A DNA stretch of 64,000 nt from assembly GCF_040958095.1 (NCBI RefSeq), contig NC_091233.1, positions 21,831,297-21,895,296 on the forward strand, written 5' to 3'. Below, piece after piece: positions 1 through 11,200 of this stretch; positions within the stretch are counted from its first letter, which is position 1, and every line of letters starts with the position of its first letter. The notes beneath the pieces were generated by a model that ran no database searches, was not told where the DNA came from, and saw only the letters and a list, made by a program, of their open reading frames with translations. The DNA comes from Procambarus clarkii. Lineage: Eukaryota > Arthropoda > Malacostraca > Decapoda > Cambaridae. Position numbers and translations under genes: made by a program.

Positions 1-105
1 CTTAAAATGTAAATACAATAGGCCACCCGACGATTCATGCTGAAGAAGCTGGAGCCCAGTACCGGGAAGCTATGATTAGCGTATGGACACGCACGTTGTT
101 TGTTG

Positions 106-256
106 TTATAGATTCAGCTACTCGGAACAAGTTCCAAGTAGCACGGGCTATGGTGAGCCCGTAGCTTACCAGGCTTGGAGGCCCGTCGACTAGGCTTGGA
201 GGCCTGGTCGACGACCGGGCCGCGGGGTCGCTGAGCCCCGAATCACCTCAAGGTAA
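106..256. repeat. Dispersed hairpin repeat joined to a SINE tail
   Basis: The motif 'tcggaacaagttccaagtag' runs into the hairpin 'cgggctatggtgagcccg'. The same block occurs inverted at 43127-43200 and 46383-46460. Bases 190-256 (cctggtcgacgaccgggccg ... ccccgaatcacctcaagg) are the tail shared by the tRNA-headed SINEs of this window. Confidence 0.75.
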
Positions 257-259
257 GGT

Positions 260-557
260 ACCTGGCACAGGAGCGGGGCAAGTAGCACGGGCTATGGTGA
301 GCCCGTAGTGGACATACCTGGCACAGGAGCGGGGCAAGTAGCACGGGCTATGGTGAGCCCGTAGTGGACTTACCTGGCACAGGAGCGGGGCAAGTAGCAC
401 GGGCTATGGTGAGCCCGTAGTGGACATACCTGGCACAGGAGCGGGGCAAGTAGCACGGGCTATGGTGAGCCCGTAGTGGACATACCTGGCACAGGAGCGG
501 GGCAAGTAGCACGGGCTATGGTGAGCCCGTAGTGGACATACCTGGCACAGGGGCGGT
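260..557. repeat. 56-bp tandem array, about 5 copies
   Basis: The unit starts acctggcacaggagcggggc and contains the hairpin cgggctatggtgagcccg; copies start near 260, 316, 372, 428 and 484 with almost no divergence. The hairpin half of the unit is the same sequence found just upstream at 145-163 and in the dispersed copies at 43.1 and 46.4 kb. Confidence 0.93.
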
Positions 558-697
558 GCTGTCAAAGACACACACTCACTGGAGATTATAAAAGTCCCAG
601 TTGTTGTCTCTCACGCCTATCACTCCAGCACCATAGAATATGAATGACGCAACTTCCAATAATTACAACACAATTACTGGCATTGCGTTGTTAAATA

Positions 698-845
698 TTA
701 AATAAATAAATAAATAAATAAATGTTTATTTAGGTAAGGTACATACATAAAGAGATTTTACAAAGTTTGTTGGATTAATAGATAGAGCTAGTACATACAA
801 TGCCTAAAGCCACTATTACGCAAAGCGTTTCGGGCAGGAGAAATC
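698..845. repeat. (AAAT)n and dispersed SINE-like 3' end
   Basis: An (aaat)n run at 698-724 is followed by 'tttatttaggtaaggtacat' and then 'agccactattacgcaaagcg' and 'tttcgggcagg'. Related copies are at 4535-4655, 4790-4905, 4985-5075 and, inverted, 42025-42100. Confidence 0.7.
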
Positions 846-1009
846 TCTTTATTCACTGTCTGAAGGATCGTGTTTATTAATGTTAAATAATTATGTAATT
901 AGTTCATCAGTGTTGTAAGTTGCTTACCTAAATGAATTTTGAGGCTCAGTTTCTTGACCTACTTAAGTGCCTCTAACTTTTTTTCAGTATCACTCACAAG
1001 GTGACCCCA

Positions 1010-1245
1010 TGCCACAGGACGGGCATGGGGTCCACTACCGCCCACAGGACGGGTATATGGGGTTACCTACCGCCCACAGGACGGGTATATGGGGTTACCT
1101 ACCGCCCACAGGACGGGTATATGGGGTTACCTACCGCCCACAGGACGGATATAGGGTCAACTACAGCCCACAGGACGGTTATAGGGTCCACTACCTACCA
1201 CAGGACGGTTATAGGGTCCACCACCGTCTACAGGACGGGTAAGTG
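1010..1245. repeat. 32-bp GC-rich minisatellite, about 7 copies
   Basis: The unit core is cgcccacaggacgggtatat followed by ggggttacctac; period 32 (starts 1041, 1073, 1105, 1137). Because 32 is not a multiple of 3, overlapping spurious frames arise. It is related to the array at 1616-2030 by the core CCCACAGGAYGGGTATRGGG. Confidence 0.93.
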
Positions 1246-1615
1246 GTCCTGTAGCCAGTAGTCAGGGGGAGTGAGCACATAAAAATTGCGCCACAACACG
1301 TACCAAATAATTTAAAAATCGCTATACATTTGTATTTTGTATTTATAATCGAAACACAAGAAAGTTTTAAAAGAAGTACATACTTTTTATTTTGTATTTA
1401 AAATAAAAACAACAAAACGTTATAATGTAAGTTCATTAATCTATATTCTATTTAAAATGAAATCATAATAAAAACATTTGTGTTATTTAATTATTTTACA
1501 TTTTAAACGTAAAATAAAAGCAAAACGAAGCAGTATGAAGCAGCTGCAATAGCCTCGTTCATCTAGAGTTTATTTTCGGAGCAAAGAGACGAGCTTCCTT
1601 AGCTACGCTACGCTA
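1246..1615. other. AT-rich spacer between two minisatellites
   Basis: No gene, RNA or repeat structure was recognised; strongly AT-rich with simple A/T runs (for example ttttattttgtatttaaaat). Confidence 0.6.
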
Positions 1616-2030
1616 TGGGGGTCTACCACCGCCCACAGAATGGGTATGGGGTCCACTACCACCCACAGGATGGGTATGGGGTCCACCACCGCCCACAGGA
1701 TGAGTATGGGGTCCACCACCGCCCACGGGATGGGTATGAGTCCACCACCGCCCACGGAATGGGTATGGGGTCCACCACCGCCCACGGGATGGGTATGAGT
1801 CCACCACCGCCCACGGAATGGGTATGGGGTCCACCACCGCCCACAGGATGGGTATGGGGTCCACCACCGCCCACGGGACACGTCTGGGTCCACCACCGCC
1901 CACGGGACACGTCTGGGTCCACCACCGCCCACGGGACAGGTCTGGGTCCACCACCGCCCACGGGACAGGTCTGGGTCCACCACCGCCCACGGGACAGGTC
2001 TGGGTCCACCACCGTCCACGGGATGGGTAG
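1616..2030. repeat. 30-bp GC-rich minisatellite, about 14 copies
   Basis: The unit is cgcccacaggatgggtatgg + ggtccaccac, period 30 (gccc at 1691, 1721). The right half has a variant unit with gggacaggtctgggtccacc. Open frames on both strands (repeats of VGGGGP and AVVDP) are by-products of the period being a multiple of 3. Confidence 0.93.
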
Positions 2031-2901
2031 GAATGCATAACAACTAAACTAAAGTGAAGGGTACAAGGAACAAAACATGTTAGCACTTACTGTAGCTGTT
2101 AAAGTATGGTTATGGGGAGAGAGTAAGGCTTGAGGTACCTTTATGGATGAGTGTTAGTCTACAACTGTGGAAGATAGGCTGTCCTGTTATCTGCATGCTC
2201 GCCTCTTATCTAATACCACCTTCACTAGCGCTAATGATTAATAAGAACACGACCTATTTCACTACATTTATTTAGTCTAGGTATTAATGGGCCTTAAACA
2301 AAAACTAATTTAAAAGCGGAATTTAATCAGTGGGTTCTTGATTTTCCATCTTATATGCTTAAGTTCTTTCACACGGCCCCCGGGAACGTGTGACAGAGCA
2401 GAGGCAGGCAGACGATGACCTTCGCCAATGGTCTCGAGTCGCATAACTTGCTATAAGCCTTTTATGAAACGATATCAACAAAATTAAGGGTAAAAATGAT
2501 GATCTCAGCCCTCATTATACAGTCGTAACTGAAAATTAAATTGAAATAAGTTTATTGAGGTAAAATACACACAAATAGATGAGGTAGCTCAAGCTATTCT
2601 CACCCCGTTCAGTACATCGTGTTAATACATACGTATACACACATCACAAACAATAAATGTATTACCGAACATTCTGAGAGATAAACATATACATTTCACA
2701 GTCGTAATGGGTTGGCGCTTTCTCCTGATAGTTCCCTTCCCTTCTCACACCCTCTATCCCTTATACAGCGTATATGAACTAGTCGTAGTTGAGGCTACCA
2801 CCTCTAATTTTAATAGGCTTTCAAACTAAATATTATATATGACGATAGAGAAGGGTTCCTTGATTTCATGATCCGTAAGAAAGATGACTATAACATGCTC
2901 T
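2031..2901. other. Non-coding stretch with a short dispersed repeat
   Basis: No gene seen. A repeat piece at about 2545-2760 includes 'tttattgaggtaaaatacac' and ends with 'tggcgctttctcctgatag', which resembles the end of the repeat at 5480-5705. Confidence 0.5.
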
Positions 2902-3970
2902 TCACTGAATTAAATGAGCAACTAAACTAACTAACAGCCCTCCATAAAGGATTACTTGTGTAAAGGCCTCTGAGGAACCCGAACAAATTACTAGATCACC
3001 TATTACATATAAAAGTCTATTTAAAATTATCCTTTCCGTCATTTTACAAAAACACGAGGTTAAAGACACTCTGTAATCTCCATTGGCTTTAGGGAAAGGG
3101 ATGATCATAGCTTTTTTCCATTTACTGGGAATACTTGCCTCTTTATAACTAATATTAAAGAGGTATAACAGTGGGCTTTTCTTCATAAGGGCAAGCTCAT
3201 TAAGTATTTCATAAGTCACTCCATCCTCACCAGGGGCGGTAGATTTCCCAAGTTTAATCATTAGTTCATCTTTGGTAATACCTGTGCAAGTGACATCACC
3301 ACTGTTACCTGCTGTAAGTATAAAGTCCTTTCTTAGATCTTTCCAAGAATCTAATGACTCTCGTTATAGCGGGCAATGAACTAAGTTTGGTAGCTTCCGC
3401 CCATTTATCTACGAGACCATTTGCAATTCCTTGCGGGTCAGGATGTGCAACAAAATTATGCTTTTTTATCCCTTACTTTATTTACGTCTTGCCAGATTTC
3501 CTTCAAGTTTCTGTTACTCCCAACTTTCTCTGCAAACTCCTGCCAATACTTGCTTCTAATTTCCTTTCTCTTCTCCCCACGCAGCCTAGCAACTGCCAAT
3601 AAAGCATTCTTCCCTTCCTCAGTCCTACCATTCCTATTTCAATTCCTCTGAGCTCTCCTCATTGTTAATGTCCACCCCTTAAGCATCTTGTCATGTGTAT
3701 ACTTTTCTTTTCTGGGGAGATGCTTTTTTTTATACTAGATGTTCTTCTGTTCAATGTCGCATTAAATTCATCTACCTTCTTAATTAGATCTTCATAAAAT
3801 GTTTCTGCCGAAACTGGCTTATAAGTATCATACCAAGACTTAATATGGCCAACAAGACCCCTTAATTCTCCCTCACTAAACCCTAACTTTTTCCTCTGAA
3901 GGCAGGCATTCTTTTTATCTAGTTTAAGCTGTATTTGTAATGCAAAATGATCACTTAGCATTTCATCCAC
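2902..3970 (-). pseudogene. Broken non-LTR retrotransposon (endonuclease end and RT start)
   Basis: Minus strand. 3970-3665 reads MDEMLSDHFALQIQLKLDKK: the SDHF/SDHxxL motif closes an apurinic-type endonuclease domain, followed by a charged linker. Then 3261-2902 reads MIKLGKSTAPGEDGVTYEIL ... SIPSKWKKAMIIPFPKANGD, the K-APG-DGV and P..W..A.IIPIPK motifs of the RT fingers. Stops and frameshifts lie between, and the catalytic palm and 3' end are missing. The clade (I- or Jockey-like) was not resolved. Confidence 0.82.
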
Positions 3971-4159
3971 AGTTTAGTTTAGTTCATTTATTATGCACCC
4001 CATACCTATCTTGTGGGAGGAAGGGGCCTGTATTATGGCAACGAAAGTCTATTATCCTAAGTCTGGATAAATTCAGACAGGTAAATTTAGGTTTGGGATT
4101 GGTGGGGTCCAATGTGTAGGCCACACTGATGATGGTCTGGCCTTGGGGGGATAGGTAAT

Positions 4160-4260
4160 GGGGGATGGGTGTTGATGTATTTTTTTGGGGGGGGGGAAGG
4201 GGGACTCACAGGCGTCGGGGGGGTTGGCTAGACTGGTGATACGCTGGCGTCAGGGATGAG
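4160..4260. other. G-rich low-complexity tract
   Basis: Runs of G near 4183-4203 and 4216-4223 interrupt otherwise AT-rich DNA; no other structure recognised from 3975 to 4530. Confidence 0.5.
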
Positions 4261-4534
4261 GGAAGGTTGGCCACACTGGTGGTGGTAAACAACAATAACC
4301 CTCGGTGCAGAGCAGCTCCTTCACCAGACCAGCGAATAATGAGGTAATTACTACCCTATGTCGCCCTTTGGTGACGTGGTGACACGAGAGTAGTGTGTTA
4401 GTAGGGTAAACTGGCGCCCCCCACACACACCCGCCGCAGCTCTCCCAGCAGCTAAGGAGAGGAAGAAACTTCCTTGCACGTCGTGTACAAAGATTTCAGG
4501 TCAAGTCGCCCCTCTTAAACTCAAAAATTCAAAC

Positions 4535-4655
4535 GTTTATTCAGGTAAAAGTACAAACATAGATGAATTACAAACATAATGTTGGATTTATAGATAGAGC
4601 TAGTACATACAATACCTAAAGCCGCTAATACGCATAGCATTTCGGGTAACTCGCC
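4535..4655. repeat. Dispersed SINE-like 3' end, copy 2
   Basis: Shows 'aacgtttattcaggtaaaag' then 'agagctagtacatacaatac' and 'aaagccgctaatacgcatag', shared with 710-845. Confidence 0.72.
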
Positions 4656-4789
4656 GAACGTGAATTTTGTTTTAAGTTTTTGAGAAGATGCTTGTTAAGT
4701 TTATCAAGGTCCCCTTAGTCAATGACCAGTTAACTCCAAAGATGTAACCTACGCCAGTTAACTCTCGGGTGCAGATTTTACTTAGATAA

Positions 4790-4905
4790 GATAATTCAAG
4801 TAAAATTACATACACTGAAAATGAATTACAAACATAATGTTAGATTAATGGATAGATAGACATACAATGCCTTAAGCCACTAATACACACAGCGCTTCGG
4901 GTAAG
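4790..4905. repeat. Dispersed SINE-like 3' end, copy 3
   Basis: Same family as 4535-4655 with point changes ('taagccactaatacacacag', 'cgcttcgggtaag'). Confidence 0.7.
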
Positions 4906-4984
4906 GTGTGGAAAAAAAAGACTAAAACTTAATGCTTGCATAATTGTAATTTTTGCCATTCTTTAAAGATTTTTTATTTTTTTT

Positions 4985-5165
4985 GAGATATATACAAGAG
5001 TTGTTACATTCTTGTACAGCCACTAGTACGCGTAGCGTTTCGGGCAGGTCCCTGGAATACGATCGCCGCCGCGAAGAATCGTTGTTACAACCAAGTACAC
5101 ATTTTACTGTTGCGTTAAACAGAGGCTACAGTTGAGGAATTGCGCCCAGTAAATCCTCCCCGGCC
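4985..5165. repeat. Dispersed repeat with conserved CACTAGTACGCGTAGCGTTT end
   Basis: 'agatatatacaagagttgtt' and 'cactagtacgcgtagcgttt' are repeated inverted at 42025-42090, including the neighbouring 'gcgaagaatcgtt' block, so the pair marks one interspersed family. Confidence 0.72.
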
Positions 5166-5284
5166 AGGATACGAACCCATGACATAGCATATTATCTCAG
5201 ATGGCTTACTATGTGTTTGAAGTCACACAATATGTAAATGAGTATCCATTCATAATGTCTGTACAGGTGATTGTACAGTGGGAT

Positions 5285-5362
5285 TGGGTGGTTATAGATA
5301 GGAGCTGCCTCGTATGGGCCAATAGGCCTTCTGTAGTTACCTTTGTTCTTATGTTCTTATGT
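5285..5362. repeat. 3' end of a CR1-like element with terminal octamer repeat
   Basis: 'gggccaataggccttctgta' is followed by repeats of 'ttcttatg'. A short 3' UTR ending in a repeated octamer is typical of CR1-like non-LTR elements; no coding part remains. Confidence 0.6.
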
Positions 5363-5479
5363 GATCACAATCTATAGGTTACCAAATAAAGGATATACTG
5401 CATATCATAAGTTGGAACTTCAGACATATGTGAGAAAGTTGGAGGGATGAGCTGTTGAGAGGTATTTCTCTCTAAAAAT

Positions 5480-5705
5480 AATTTGCCCATCCATTTGGGC
5501 TGGACAGTAGAGCGACAGTCTCGCTTCAATTTGCGATTGAATGGTGCCCAAGTGATTGGGCACCATTCCTTCCCCCCCCCTCCCCATCCAATCCTAAATC
5601 CTTATCCCGATCCCTTCCAAGTGCTATATAGTTGTAGTGGCTTGGTGCTTTCTCCTGGTAGTTCCCTTCCCCTTTTAAAAACGAGACTAAAATTACAAAT
5701 TGGAT
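5480..5705. repeat. Dispersed repeat (GGCTGRACAGTAGAG family), copy 1
   Basis: 'gggctggacagtagagcgac' ... 'ccttatcccgatcccttcc' ... 'tggcttggtgctttctcctg'. A near-full copy is at 63622-63805, with partial copies at 38445-38545 and about 2700-2760. Confidence 0.75.
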
Positions 5706-6207
5706 AAGGCTTGGTATAAGGTTAAGAAAACACCGTTAGATTGGCAGTGGAATATGAAGTCTACAACATACATATTTGTAAATGGAGATGATAGTTTGTT
5801 ATTTAACACAAGTTATTATTTAACATTATTATTAACATTTATTAAACATTAGTAATTATTGAATGCAAGTAAATCCATAGTGCACTTCAACATTAAGGAA
5901 TTAATAAGGTAATCTATTGTTTACTACAAGGATGTAGATATCAGAACCTTGGTGTTTTATGCCTGTCCCTGAATTCATCAAATGGCCCAACAAGGTTCCT
6001 GAAGTGAAGAATTTCTGAAAGGTATATAAGAATAATTCTTCAACTAATTATCATTATGCAAGTATCATAACCATCATTGCATACAACATGCTAAAAGCCC
6101 ATAATATGCAAATTATAGCTATTCTGCTGGCAGAGGCCCTGGGGCTGCAGCCCCCCTAAAAACAGTGCTTTAATCTGGCCCTGGATGTTGGGTTACATGT
6201 TGGGAGG

Positions 6208-6460
6208 GAGCCGGTAGGCCGAGCGGACAGCACACTGGACTTGTGATCCTGTGCTCCCAGGTTCGATCCCGGGCGCCGGCGAGAAACAATGGGCAGAGTT
6301 TCTTTCACCCTATGCCCCTGTTACCTAGCAGTAAAATAGGTACCTGGGTGTTAGTCAGCTGTCACGGGCTGCTTCCTGGGGGTGGAGGCCTGGTCGAGGA
6401 CCGGGCCGCAGGAACACTAAAGCCCCGAAATCATCTCAAGATAACCTCAAGATAACCTAC
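6208..6460 (+). repeat. tRNA-headed SINE (type A head)
   Basis: The tRNA-like head (ggccgagcggacagcacact, box B ggttcgatccc) is followed by the common body 'tttctttcaccctatgcccc', 'gttacctagcagtaaaatag' and the tail 'aaatcatctcaagataacct'. Other type A copies: 22370-22613 (-), 29398-29642 (+), 48575-48818 (-) and 61668-61908 (-). It is a retroposon, not a tRNA gene. Confidence 0.9.
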
Positions 6461-6840
6461 ATAGGTGAGTCCCATCTGGTGTGTTTCTCCTTGGAGCCTC
6501 CACCAGGAGCCTGTCAGTCTCAGAGGGTCAACACTAGTCTCTTGGTGTCACAGTGATCATCTAAATCAGACCAGTTCTAATTTAGGATTCATTGCTTGTT
6601 ATCAATTGATGATGGCCTTTCACCCATGAACCTTCATAATCGGTCATGGTCATAATCGGTTCTGTCATGTGTGTCCATATGCCTGTTCAGGTGGCAACCC
6701 GTTATGTTTATATAACATCACCCCCACAACATAATGTTATCCACAACATGAGAACTGTATTGAATTTTTTTTTTTTATTTAAAGATGTATAACGTGGCAA
6801 TATAATATGCCATTATGGTGCTCTTTCAATTAACTTGATA

Positions 6841-7859
6841 CAGTGACACCTCGCCTTACAAATGCCCCTCTTTACAAATTTTTTGGGTTACGCGACTAAT
6901 TTTTTCATTATATTTGAATCGGGTTACGAACTTTGCCTCGAGTTACGTAGTTTGTTGACATGCATATGGGTGACCGAGTGCATGGTTCCTTGTGGCACGG
7001 TTGCCCGCACTTCAGTTTGCCAGTGGCTCCCACTTAGTGACAATCGTGCTTGAAATTTTTCTAAAGAATTTAATTGTTTTTCAGCTTTTTTGGTTTCTAA
7101 ACATAAAAGTAATTATTATACAGTATACTATTCCATGGGTCTCAAGAAAGTCAGTGGTAAGGTTCAACATAAGAAAGCACATGTGAGGATGACCATAAAA
7201 GAAAAATAAGTGATCATTCATAAACATGAAAATGGTACACGGGTTGTTGAACTAGCTAGGCAGTACAACAAATCTTCAGGGAAGGATGTCTTTTCCTCAT
7301 TAATTTAGAAAATGTGTGCAGTATGGGAAGAATTGCAAAGTTTTGCTGAAAAGACTCACCCAGATAAAACTTCAGCAGGTCGTTGCATTGACCTTATTAA
7401 TGACAATGTGATGTCTCACTACAGACAAGTGTTAAAATGTAAGGAAAACAAATGTCTTTAGACAGATTCTTAGTAAGACATGCAAGCAGTGAGTCACAAC
7501 CCTTTCCTAGCGGGTATGCATGCAAAACGTAGGCGAGAGAGTACCCCAGAGAAGTCATCAGTGCCTGATGTTATAATGGAAGGGGACCCCTTCCAAACAC
7601 TTAACACCTCTCCTTTCCCGCTCCTCACCGTTTTCCATATGCCAATAAGAGGCATCAATAAAGGTAAGCTATAACCTGTATATACTATAGTGTTAAATAT
7701 TTGTGTGAATTAGGTATGAAATGTATTTTGAAGTTAATATTTTTGGGAGTGTGGAGTGGATTACTGTAATTCAATTTACATTATTTCTTATGGAAAAATT
7801 CTATCGGGTTGTGAACAGTTTCTTGGAAAAGATTAAATTCGTAAATTAAGGTGCCACTG
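6841..7859 (+). mobile_element. Tigger/pogo-like DNA transposon, internally deleted
   Basis: Inverted ends CAGTGACACCTCGCCTTACA (left) and CAGTGGCACCTTAATTTACG (right, reverse strand) are flanked by TA on both sides, the TA target duplication of Tc1/mariner-pogo elements. Inside are decayed transposase pieces: 'KISDHS'-type N-terminus near 7200 followed by HENGTRVVELARQYNKSS (CENP-B-like HTH), and near 7300-7460 a C-terminal WEELQSFAEKTHPDKTSAGR / SHYRQVLKC stretch. About 1.0 kb remains, with stops; the catalytic DDE core is absent. Confidence 0.85.
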
Positions 7860-8070
7860 TATTGCTATCAGCATATTAATCATCTAAATGATATTAAATT
7901 TGTATCATAACCACTTAAATGCTCGAATTTTTCTATTACTCTATAAGAGACATTAAACAACTCATGTATCCAGACACATACCAAAGCACCAACATGTTCT
8001 GGTGTTATACTATACAAAAAAAAAAGGGTCTGAAGTTAAGTTGTGGTGTATTTTGTTACTGTGTGTACAG

Positions 8071-8253
8071 CTGCATGAACTGTTGCAGATGGGTGAGAAA
8101 ATAAGAAGAGGTCAGCTGTGCTTCTGGGTGTCAGTGAATGAGGTCAAGGAGACTGAAGATGCGAGGTTACACAGAAACTCCTCGGCATTGGAGTCCCTGC
8201 CATATTTCTGTACAACGGCAAATTTACCAAGTGCAGTGGTCTACTTATCACAG
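8071..8253 (+). CDS. SSX2IP: SSX2IP exon 1 (first coding exon)
   Basis: The exon follows a tgtgtacag acceptor at 8070 and ends at CAG|gtaagt. It is open from the acceptor; the first Met is ATG at 8089 (MGEKIRRGQL), so 8071-8088 would be 5' UTR. A second possible acceptor, ttgcag at 8083-8088, lies directly before the ATG. It encodes the start of the ADIP block, LPYFCTTANLPSAVVYLSQ, matching the family's N-terminal 'SYLDQEL' region. The exon leaves in phase 0. A more upstream start in an unseen exon is possible, because the frame stays open to the acceptor. Confidence 0.82.
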
Positions 8254-11200
8254 GTAAGTCATAAAGTTTTGCCATGTGGTCAGTTTTTTACATATTTATA
8301 GTTTTATAGTTTAAAATACAAGTAGGAAAAAGTGACCGCTGTATTCAGAGATGAAGTATACAGTACGTAATTCTAAAAATCCAAAGATGTAATAAAACCA
8401 GTAATATTAGCCAAATAATGGCTAATATTACTGGTTTTTGAGGAAACCATCCAAGTGTGAGATGGAAATGCAAAATATCTCTTGGTGGGAGCTAGTAGAT
8501 CAAGAGAGCATAATATTATGGAAGAGTTTCACAAAGATCATCTATGGGGAGTAGAAAAACTAGAACCTCATCCAGGTACATTCTAGGGTGGTACATAGTC
8601 ACCCTGGTACATTCATCCAGGGTGACTATGAAAAGCCTTGTGAGCATGAGACACTAATGCTTCCTATGGCAAGATTCTTTTTGATCATTATTGGACAAGA
8701 ATTTTTCAGTTACAGCATGATGACAGATTCTACACTGGCACAACAGGGATCTTTTTAAATAATTTAAATAATATCACTCGACACAGTGTTTCCAGCTTGG
8801 TGCCTTCTTTTGATAATTACTTTTCAAACTTCCTTGTTGGATGATACTACTGCTAGGAATGTATTGGAAAGAAGCTCAGTCTAGTCTGGCATGAACTCAA
8901 GAAGGTTCACTTAAACACACAAACTCCTTGTCAATGCTAGTGAGGTCTAGCTTACTACCAGATGATAGATGAAGAACATTGCCACCTGCCCTCCCCCTAG
9001 AGATGGCCTAGGAACTCTACAAAACAAATAACTGTCACGGGGGATAAGTAGTGTCCGGAAAACACGTGGTCGTCTTTATTTTAACTAGTGCTGTACATAT
9101 ATGTATGTTCACTCTTTGTAAACAAGTCAATAGTGTAGAGATGTGCTGTATTTTATTTTACAATTTCTTTACAGGAGCTACAGGGAATGGGCCTCAGTTG
9201 TCCTCTTATTGAAACCGGAAGCCAAAGAGTTAATTTGGTGGCCCTTGTGAATACCTGTTGGGAGGTGACGCAGCTGTATCGTGCCTCTGTCAGAGACAGC
9301 AACACACTTCATGACCAGAAGAGAAGAGATGCTGCTGATCTTAATCACCTCCAGGTAGTATACTAAAAAAAAAAATTGCTTATGCAGATATTCTCTCAAA
9401 GAAGTGTACACGTTTGATTTTTTTTTGTTAAATATCAAAGGAATTAAATTTGTAATTTTACAAGACGTATAAAATTGTAAGACTTGTTTCATAAATTTTT
9501 GTTTTGTTTAGTACAGTACAGTATTATAAGGTAAAAAAAACAATTGGGAAAATATACTGTAGCTTGAAGAAATTTCTTGTATACAGTACCAGTATATTTC
9601 AATATCCTTTTATTTGAGAGAAGCACAATTATATATAGGGATTTGTGATGTCAGAATTACATGCATGTCCACAAACATTCTAAGGACACATTGCAACATT
9701 GTCTTTTGTTACATTGAATATATTTTATTGTAATATTTCCATCATTTTTCCATAATAATTTTTATAATTGTTATATTTGTCATAATTTTTGTGGTCCAAC
9801 AGAGCAATATACGAGATCTTCGAGGGAATGTGGAAGAAAAGGAGCGGCTGGTGTGTGATGCTCAGGAGAGGGAGCGACAAGCCGTCTTAGTTAGTAAAAC
9901 TCTAGCTTCCAAACTCAAGTCAGAAAAGGAAGAGGTACAGTATTTTTATTCATAATATTCTAGATTATTTTTTCTGAGCTAGGCTCCATTGGCTGCTTGT
10001 CCAGTAAAGTGCCAAGCATCACTAAGGACACTGCTATGCCTACCTAACAGTGCTTACCTATCAGTGACTGGGGAGGGGGGGGTGAGAGCTTTATGCCCCA
10101 CCTTCCAGTTTATTCCCTGCAGTTTAATTACCTCTGTCAGCATTAACATTTTTATCATATCAGTTTATCTTAAAGTTAAAGGAATTACCTCCAACAACCT
10201 CTTCCATCATTGCATTTCACTTGCTGACCACCCATACTGGGAAAGGAAACTTCCTTACATCTCTTTGACTCAATTGCATGTCCAGCTTCCACTGATGTCC
10301 CCTTGTCTTAACGCTAATTTAAACAGGCTTCCTTTGTTGACTATGTCTACTCCTTTCAAAATCATGTACATACAGGTAGTTATATTCCTTGTTTCTTTTC
10401 TTCTCTAAGGTTGTGAGGGGGCGTTCTCTCAACCTGTCTTCATAGCTGAGACATCTCAATTCTGGTAGTACTAATTTAGTTACAAACCTTCTGAACTTTA
10501 TCTTATTTCTGTTTATGTTTGACAAGGTGAGAGTTCCATGCTGGTGCTGCATACTCTAGTTTGGTCTCACATGGGCATTGTGTGGACTTGAAAGCCTCCT
10601 TGTTTAGATTCTTAAATGACATTCTTGTGCTTGCTAACTTCCATGTGATGCTAATGTTACTCTGTTCTCTTGAACTTCTGGTGTTAGTGTTGGTATTATG
10701 TCTACTCTCAGGTCTTTTTCTCTTATTGTTTCTTGAAATTGCCTCCTCCTTTTGGTGTAGTTAAATGCAGGTCTCCTATCTCCTTACCCATTTTCATGAC
10801 TTTATACTTACTTTATTTGGATTGAATTCCAGCAGCTACTTTCCTGCCCACTTCTGAAGTTTGTCGAGGTCTGCTTGCAGCAACCTACAGTCCACCTCAG
10901 TTCTTATTCTCCTCATTAACTTTGCGTCATCTGCACACTGTCACTGCAGGAGTAATGCTTTTTCCCACTGTGTAGCTGGCAGTGATGAGGTAATTGACAT
11001 CAACTCAAGAACCTGACACACCAGGTAAAAAAAACCCTTTGGAGGAACTGGATGTAACAAACAGTAGGATCAGACCAGATATCACCATGATTACTGAAGG
11101 AAGCTGCAGGGATCTTGTGTTACCCATTAACTACAGTGTTCAACATTACACTACAGATATAAGAACAACCAGAAATTTTGAAACAGCAAATGTAGTTCCA

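Larger units (their letters stand above)
8254..9174 (+). other. SSX2IP intron 1
   Basis: Holds two perfect hairpins (8394-8438 and 8594-8630) and, near 8790-8830, a fragment resembling the non-LTR tail at 38820-38880 ('ttggtgccttcttttgataa'). Nothing else recognised. Confidence 0.6.

Noticed and set aside
967-1261. Two overlapping 86-91-codon frames
   Set aside because: Shadows of the 32-bp minisatellite in different frames.
1603-2086. Several 118-157-codon frames with AVVDP / VGGGGP or STTAHG repeats
   Set aside because: They are simultaneous frames on both strands of a 30-bp minisatellite; no start context, domain or splice sites.
9178-9492. 104-codon minus-strand frame
   Set aside because: Antisense shadow of SSX2IP exon 2.
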